Below, piece after piece: positions 58,336-64,000 of a stretch of 64,000 nt of DNA. The position numbers and the translations under genes are program-made. The first letter of the stretch is position 1, and each line of letters begins with the position of its first letter. This DNA comes from Nymphaea colorata (taxonomy: Eukaryota > Streptophyta > Magnoliopsida > Nymphaeales > Nymphaeaceae). The notes beneath the pieces were generated by a model that was not told the origin of the DNA, did not search any database, and saw only the letters and a list, made by a program, of their open reading frames with translations. Where the stretch lies: contig NC_045138.2 in NCBI RefSeq assembly GCF_008831285.2, forward strand, positions 42,153,115 through 42,217,114. Direction: 5' to 3'.

Positions 58336-58728
58336 TAATAATGACAAAGAGATTACAAATGAACCATGACTTTTAGGCTTGTAGAAGAGGATTTTCTCGA
58401 GAAGGTAGACTATGATGACTGCTTCTCCTCTATTGCCAATGCATTTTGTGTGGGTATATGAACTTTGGAGCTACAACAAGTGGATGTAAAAAAACCTTTC
58501 TTGAAGCCTTGAAGGAGATCCAAATGAAGAAATTTGTATACATCAACTAGAAGAGTTTGAATTCAAAAGTAAAAGGGATGTCATGTGTCAATTAATAAAG
58601 TTTTGGACTAAAAAGAGCTCCATGGAAATGGTATTTAAGATCTGATTTGTTAGTTTTAGAAAGTGAATAAAATGGAGCCACTATGTTTGTTGCGCGCGTG
58701 GAGGAGTTTGAAAGTTCCATATTCTTTG
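58336..58728. other. Stretch without recognisable gene
   Basis: It lies between the last repeat copy and the LTR. No frame or motif is supported. Confidence 0.4.
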
Positions 58729-59407
58729 TGTTAGTCACCCAGGTCATGGATCATAAATGTCTTACGGGTCGGTCCTCAAACTGGATTTGGTGTGGCCTTA
58801 TAAATAAGGCAGGCATTTGTGTGCCTAGACATCTATCAAGTCTTTGAGTCACATTGCCCTCTGGGAGGGATACCCTAGGGAATTAGGGCTTTGTTAGGTG
58901 GGTGTGTGAGTTCTTTTTGTATTAAGGGTGAGGCTTGGTAGCAGCTGCTACCGACTGGTCCCAGAGCCAACACTGGTTGACAAAAAAAAAAAACAAAGAA
59001 ACGGTCCAAGAGTTTGTACTGTCCTTTGCTTTGTTTTGCTATGTACTTCCTTTGTTTATGTTGAGTCTTTGCTTATACTTATTCACTTGTAAGGGAGTAC
59101 CCTCCCACTGGTCTAAGTGTCATATTTTGGGGATTCTATGTTTTGGGTGGTCGTCAGCATTGGAATCCTTGTATATGGCTTCGGTCATCCTATGTAAGCA
59201 AGTTGAGATTATTTCTCCTTTCTTACCTCTCTCGTGATGTATAAGTTTTTCAAGATGAATACATTGTGAGCTTTTTTTATTCACACTCTGTTTTATTTAT
59301 GCACTTTGCTTTCCAAAACGATCTTTGCGCTCCTTTCGGTGGTTTGAAGGCTGATGACAATTGGGTTCTTCCCGTGCTGCAAGGACTGAAGGAGTCAGCC
59401 CATGACA
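58729..59407 (+). repeat. 5' LTR of chromodomain Ty3/gypsy element (about 680 bp)
   Basis: It begins TGTTAGTCACCC at 58729. Its end is placed at about 59407 (CATGACA) because the primer site starts three bases later. It holds a TATA block CCTTATAAATAAGG (58796-58809), the perfect palindrome GGTAGCAGCTGCTACC (58937-58952) and a 12-nt A run (58982-58993). A partial reverse copy lies at 35007-35237. The 3' LTR is beyond the right edge. Confidence 0.75.
58798..58806 (+). promoter_or_regulatory. LTR TATA box (TTATAAATA)
   Basis: It is embedded in the palindrome-like CCTTATAAATAAGG and conserved in the partial copy at 35157-35170. Confidence 0.65.
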
Positions 59408-59409
59408 AC

Positions 59410-59421
59410 TGGTATCGGAGC
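59410..59421 (+). promoter_or_regulatory. Primer-binding site (Met-tRNA type, one mismatch)
   Basis: TGGTATCGGAGC differs from the standard TGGTATCAGAGC by one base (A to G). Confidence 0.8.
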
Positions 59422-59473
59422 CCACATTCGGCTCAATCTGGGGAAGTGGTTGGAGAGTCGGTGTAGAATAATA

Positions 59474-60560
59474 TGCCAACGATCATTGATCGAAGAGGAT
59501 GTTCTGGCAACTCAATACAATCTACGAAGAGCCAAGGGCAAGGGAGTGACCCTATTTGATGAGATGGACACATCCCACGATTTGGAAGACCTGGCCAAAG
59601 TGGTGTACAAGCTGGTTGCCGACATAGCTACTCAAGAAGAAGCATTGGACAATGCAACTAAGTCCTTCGAGGAAATGAGGGACAAAATGAAGACCCTACA
59701 TGAACAAATGGTCAACCTTATGGCAATGAATCGGTCACTTACTGAAACAGTGACCACATTGCAAGCTGAAGTCAAGGAACTTTAAGCAAAGAACCGCACG
59801 CTACAATCAGAAGTTTCTGTAGGTGGAGGTGACGATTGACTAGCAAGAGTCGATGCTCAACGGCCCACAAAATACAATGGAGATTGGGATAGTCGAGTGA
59901 TCGACAACTTTTTGTTCTAAGTGGAATATTACTTGGACCTTCACGGTGTTGTGGGAGATGACCTTTAGGTCAAGACCGTTGTCATGTTACTCGAGGGAGA
60001 TGTTGTGGCATGGTGGAGACAGAAACGACTAGACATTCAAAAGGGAATCTACACAATAGATACTTTCGATGATTTTCAGCGAGAGTTGAAGAATTACTTC
60101 ATGCCCCCGAATGCAAGATGACATGCCTATCGAATGGTCAGTGAATTAAAACATATAGGATCCTTGCGAGTACATGAGGGCCTACCAAAGGCTCATATTG
60201 GATGTACTAGATATGCCAGAACAAGATAAATTGGACTAGTTTATTTTGGGACTTCAGCCATGGGCACAATTCGAAGTGGAAAGGTATAGTCCAGAGACCT
60301 TGGAGGATGCTTATGTGATAGCAGAGCACTTGGCCGATACCCAATGCAAGAACTACACTAACACCTTCAAGCCTTCAATGACCATGGAGGAAAAAAGGAG
60401 GATCGACAAGAGCATAAAGTTGAATCATCGACCCAACATCAAGTCGAGAAGATTCATTTCTTTCGTAAGAACAACAATTATCAAAATAAAGTGTTGAATT
60501 GTTGGTTGTAGAGATAGACACTTAGCCATGCAATGTCCAAAGCGTCTAATAAAGGACAAT
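59474..60560 (+). pseudogene. Chromodomain-gypsy gag
   Basis: The N-terminal part (to about 59785) is predicted coiled coil, rich in Glu/Lys/Leu (LEDLAKVVYKLVADIATQEE, TETVTTLQAEVKEL). The gag core follows with RPTKYNGDWD, LEGDVVAWWRQKR and TFDDFQRELKNYF, then the zinc-knuckle remnant near 60500-60535 (NCW...RHLAMQCPKR), which has lost its second Cys. At least six stops (for example TAA at the FLF-VEYY junction, TAG after GVVGDDL, TGA after PNAR) and shifts break it. Gag would form the particle and bind RNA in an intact relative. Confidence 0.78.
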
Positions 60561-60622
60561 CAGCAAGTCCTTCAAGATAGTATGCTAATGCGACCCAAGG
60601 TGTAGAAGGAGAAGGACCACAT

Positions 60623-61080
60623 ATGGGTGCACTTCAACTTCTGAATACTTTGAAAAGGGAGGAAAAGGCAAAGGTGATAACGACAACTTTCAATGGACTC
60701 ATGTACCTAGAGATTTTGATAAATGGAAAGTCTACGATGGCTATGGTAGACACTGGTGCTGTGCACAACTTCGTCTCAGATGAGACGAAAATGAGGTTGG
60801 GCCTCACCCTTGAGAAGAGAGAGTTACACATGAAGGCGGTGAGCTCAGAGACCAAACTCATCCACGGAGTAGCCCAGGATGCGGTCGTGAAGATTGAGAG
60901 TTGGTCAGGCTAAGCCAACTTCTCGGTGGTCCTGATGGATGATTTTTGGATGATTTTAGGCATGGAACTCCTTAGTGCAATGAAGATGGTCTTGATGCCG
61001 CACCTGTGTAGTATCAGTATTATGGATGAGAAGTCTCCTTGCATGGTGCTAGCAGTAACGATCAAGAAGGATAAGGGCAA
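60623..61080 (+). pseudogene. Chromodomain-gypsy aspartic protease
   Basis: INGKSTMAMVDTGAVHNFVS carries the catalytic D-T-G at 60750-60758; later [11 protein letters not shown] is the ILG-type motif before the second strand. A TAA after ESWSG (60911) interrupts the frame in the middle of the domain. The active-site triplet itself is intact. Confidence 0.82.
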
Positions 61081-61960
61081 GGCCACGATGATATTCGCTC
61101 TTCAATTGAAGAAAGGCCTAAAGCATGGTGAAGATACGTACTTGGTGGCAATCAAGGAAGTGACTAATGACTCCCCTGGTTTGGTCCTAGAGGCGCTTGC
61201 TCCTGTCTTAGAGGAATTCGTAGGGACAATGCCTGCGAAACTCCCTAGATGGCTGTTACCTCGACGTGATGTGGATCATGCCATAGAACTCATTCCTCGT
61301 ACCAAACCCCCGGTGATGACACCTTATCGGATGGCCCCTATAGAATTGAAGGAACTTCGGCAACAATTGGATGAGATGCTAATTGGAGGTATAATCAGAC
61401 CCTCCAAAGCTCCTTTTGGTACACCAGTGTTATTCCAAGCAAAATATGATGGTTCTAAAAGGCTATGTGTAGATTATAGGGCATTGAACAAGGTAATGGT
61501 AAAGAATAAATATCTTTTACCTTTGATTGTGGATCTCTTCGATCAGCTCGGTGGAGCATGAGTCTTTTCCAAGTTAGACCTTCGATCAAGTTATTGGCAA
61601 TTCAGATTGTTGATGGTGACGAGCCGAAGACAACTTGTGTCACTCGCTACGGTGCCTTTAAATTCTTGGTAATGTCGTTCGGGTTGACGAATGCTCCTGC
61701 AACTTTTTTGACTCTAATGAACAATATATTCTATCTGAACTTAGATAAGTTTGTGGTGATCTACCTTGATGATATTGTCATGCACAACAGCTCCATGGGA
61801 CACCATGTGCAACACCTGCGTACAATATTCAAGGTGTTGAAGGAAAACAAACTATATGTGAAGCGCGAGAAGTGCATATTTGGCCAACAAAAAACCAGTT
61901 TTCTCGGTCATATTGTGGGAAAAGGTCAGCTATGAATGGACATGGAAAAAGTGAGGGCTA
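61081..61960 (+). pseudogene. Chromodomain-gypsy reverse transcriptase
   Basis: [20 protein letters not shown] and [19 protein letters not shown] open the domain. A TGA at 61559 follows GGA; then the palm continues with TCVTRYGAFKFLVMSFGLTN, APATFLTLMN and the catalytic YLDD at 61762-61773, and KREKCIFG with FLGHIVG. A second TGA ends the frame at 61933 after KGQL. The enzyme residues are preserved, but stops make it inactive. Confidence 0.88.
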
Positions 61961-62850
61961 TTCAAGATTGGAAACCACCAACTAATGTACCAGAGTTATG
62001 TTCTTTTCTCAGTTTGGCAAACTACTGTCGGTGATTCATTGAGGGGTATTCTTTGATAGTTGCACCCCCCACTGATTTGCTGAAGAAGAACCAAATTTGG
62101 GCTTGGGAAAAACTTGAAGAAGATGCTTTTGATTGATTAAAGAGGGCCTTGACGTAGGAGCCTGTGCTCAGGTTACCCAAGCACACTGAGAAATTTGAAG
62201 TCTAGGATGCATCAGATTTTGCTATTGGCAGAGTGTTAATGCAGGATGGTCACCCGGTGGCCTATGAAAGTAGAAAGCTTAAAGACGCGGAGCGTCGGTA
62301 CTCTGTGCATGAAAGACAAATGACGACCATTATCCACTATCATCGTACATGAAGACATTATTTGTTGGGAGCTTAGTTTGTGGTGAAGACTGATAACGTA
62401 GCCACAAACTACTTCTAGACTCAAAAGAAGTTGAGCCCGAGGTAGGCCCGATGGCAGGAATTCCTTGTGGAATTTGATTTTGTGTTGGAGTACAAGGCAA
62501 AAAGGACAAACATCATAGCCGAAGAGCTAAGTCGGAAGGCAGAACTCGCAGCTACTTGGACAGCATCATCTGAAGCACAACTTGAAAGTGCTCTTCTCGG
62601 GTGGATTCAAGAAGGCATGAAGCAGGACCCTATGGCCAAGCACTTGGTCGAGGCAGTCGAGGCGGAAAAAACACAACGATTCTGGTTGCATGATGGACTT
62701 CTAATTGCAAGGGGCGGATGTGTGTTTGTAGCTAGATGGGGCAACCTTTGGCCAGAGTTGCTGAAGGAACATCATGACTGGTTGTGGGCTTGCCATCCTG
62801 GCCAAGAGCGAACGTTGGTGCTCCTTGAACGTGGTTATTACTGGTCATAG
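61961..62850 (+). pseudogene. Chromodomain-gypsy RNase H and integrase N-terminus
   Basis: Connection: VRAIQDWKPPTNVPEL. RNase H: ASDFAIGRVLMQDGHPVAYE, AERRYSVHERQ and VVKTDN, with stops after FEV (TAG), ALT (TAG), AFD (TGA) and others. Then FDFVLEYKAKRTNIIAEELS and the zinc-binding start of integrase with HHDWLWACHPGQERTL and GYYWS before a TAG. Most of the key RNase H acids can still be seen. Confidence 0.83.
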
Positions 62851-63660
62851 ATGAGCGATGCTGTTGAGGCCTACAGCAAGATAAGGGAACGAATCAGAAG
62901 ATTGCCGGCCTCTTGGAGCCTCTTCCTATTCCAGAATGTCCATGGGAATGCCTCTCTATGGACTTCATCGTCAGTTTACCCAAGGTTGATGGCTTCAGCT
63001 CCATTCTTGTGGTTGTGGATAGATTCTCAAAGTATGCCATCTTCATCCCAGTCTCTATGGAATGTCCCGTGAAGAGACGGCAAAGTTATTTGTCAAACAT
63101 ATAGTGAAGCACTGGGGCGTGCCAAAAAGCATTGTAAGTGATCGTGACGCCCGCTTCACAGGAAAGTTTTGGCGTGAAGTATTTCGTTTGTTGGGTTCAG
63201 ATTTATTATTCTCAACAAGTTTTCACTCGCAAACTGATGGCCAAACTGAACGGATCAATGATTTGTTGGAACAATACCTTCAGTCTTATGTCAGTTCGAA
63301 TCAGAAAAATTAGGTGAAATTGTTGGATGTAGCTCAATTTTGCTACAATTTATAAAAGAGCTAGTCTTCCGGACATAGCCCATTCGAGATAACCACTAGG
63401 CAACAATCGTTGATGCCTCATACCTTTGCAGCCCAAGAGAAGGAATGACTTACTTTCGCCTACCAGTTTGTTCCCGATTGGTAGGAACAGACGGAGATGG
63501 CTAAGGCGTTCTTACAAAAGGCTGCCAAAAAGATGAAGAAATTTGCATATCAGAATCGAAGGCCAATGAAATTCTGAGTGGGGGATCAAGTCCTCATGAA
63601 ACTTTATCCTGATCACACGGGCATCTTCTGTGGTCGACACAGGTCATTAATCCACAAGTA
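62851..63660 (+). pseudogene. Chromodomain-gypsy integrase core and C-terminal part
   Basis: The DDE core is spread over three frames: [15 protein letters not shown] and [16 protein letters not shown] (first D in MDF), then HWGVPKSIVSDRDARF (second D) and HSQTDGQTERINDLLEQYL (E). After a TAG at 63310 the C-terminal part continues with HSPFEITTRQQSL, AFLQKAAKKMKKFAYQNRR and VGDQVLMKLYPDHTG (GPY/F-type region). Catalytic residues are intact; frameshifts near 62.9 and 63.06 kb and several stops break it. Confidence 0.86.
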
Positions 63661-64000
63661 TGAAGGACCCTTTACAGTGCTAAAAAGAATCGAGAAGCTA
63701 CCCTATAAGCTGGACTTGCTGCCGGACTTTTAGGTGCATTCAGTGTTCCATGTTTGTAACCTAAAGCCCTTCTACTTTGATGAAGAAGACCCTAATAGAA
63801 GCAACCCAAAACGAGACTCGATCATGCAATGAACCCCGCCGATCAAGCGAGCGGCGGACCAACAGATGAAAGAAATTCTTAGACACAAAACAAACTATCT
63901 AGGCGAGCCGAAGAAGTACTAAGTGAAGTGGATAGGTGAGCAAAATCCAACTTAGGAGTAAGCATTCCGTATGAAGCAACGCTATTCGCTAGAAGTCAAA
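63661..64000 (+). pseudogene. Integrase tail with chromodomain, runs off the window
   Basis: The sequence KYEGPFTVLKRIEKLPYKLD and VHSVFHVCNLKPF completes the GPY/F module. Then IKRAADQQMKEILRHKTNYL and KWIGEQNPT resemble a chromodomain (xILxH....EYLVKWxG), which targets integration to chromatin marks and defines the chromovirus clade of Ty3/gypsy. A TAA lies at the middle of the motif (KY-VKWIG). The element continues beyond position 64000. Confidence 0.75.

Overview
This is plant nuclear DNA. It has GT-AG spliced genes with kilobase introns, AT-rich intergenic sequence, and LTR retrotransposons of plant-type lineages: a Ty3/gypsy element with two RNase H domains (Tat/Ogre-like), a Ty3/gypsy element with a chromodomain, several Ty1/copia remnants and a CACTA (En/Spm) remnant. 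I see no prokaryotic, organellar or viral gene order. The species cannot be fixed from the sequence; an angiosperm with a repeat-rich genome fits best.

1-32.3 kb is a retrotransposon nest that can be unpicked base by base. A CACTA relic (about 0.1-1.7 kb) lies at the left edge. The oldest recognisable layer to its right is a minus-strand Ty1/copia element: 5' LTR 31.69-31.95 kb, initiator-Met-tRNA primer site at 31671-31682, gag, integrase, RT and RNase H down to about 3.48 kb. It inserted into a spliced CDK-like kinase gene, of which two degenerate exons survive (31.95-32.34 kb). The copia element was then split twice. A plus-oriented solo LTR (27948-31060, target duplication GAAGG) cut its gag. 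A minus-oriented solo LTR (3684-24820, duplication C/TTGTG) cut its RNase H. A complete 16.9-kb Tat-like gypsy element of the same LTR family (5867-22747, duplication GCTGG, minus strand) then inserted inside that second solo LTR. The Tat element carries 3.8-3.9 kb LTRs, a primer site, a 119-bp near-perfect inverted repeat in its leader, an extra ORF1 upstream of gag, gag, protease, a G-patch-like segment, RT, RNase H, a second RNase H, integrase and a polypurine tract beside a hairpin. Stops and frameshifts make it non-coding-competent.

32.3-38.3 kb is intergenic DNA with microsatellites, a remnant chromodomain-gypsy 3' end (minus), a roughly 300-bp imperfect tandem array, an orphan polypurine tract plus LTR start, and a tight cluster of hairpins.

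38.36-49.13 kb is the one apparently intact host gene, on the minus strand. Five small exons (597 nt of CDS, 198 aa) are spread over 10.8 kb; the product has two hydrophobic segments and a family I do not recognise. Its introns contain a copia solo LTR with perfect target duplication and a decayed copia gag-integrase relic.

50-58.3 kb is dominated by three direct copies of a roughly 2.5-kb unit of unknown nature. 58.7-64 kb is a chromodomain Ty3/gypsy element on the plus strand: LTR, primer site, gag, protease, RT, RNase H, integrase and chromodomain. It is riddled with stops that mostly look like C-to-T decay, and it runs off the right edge.
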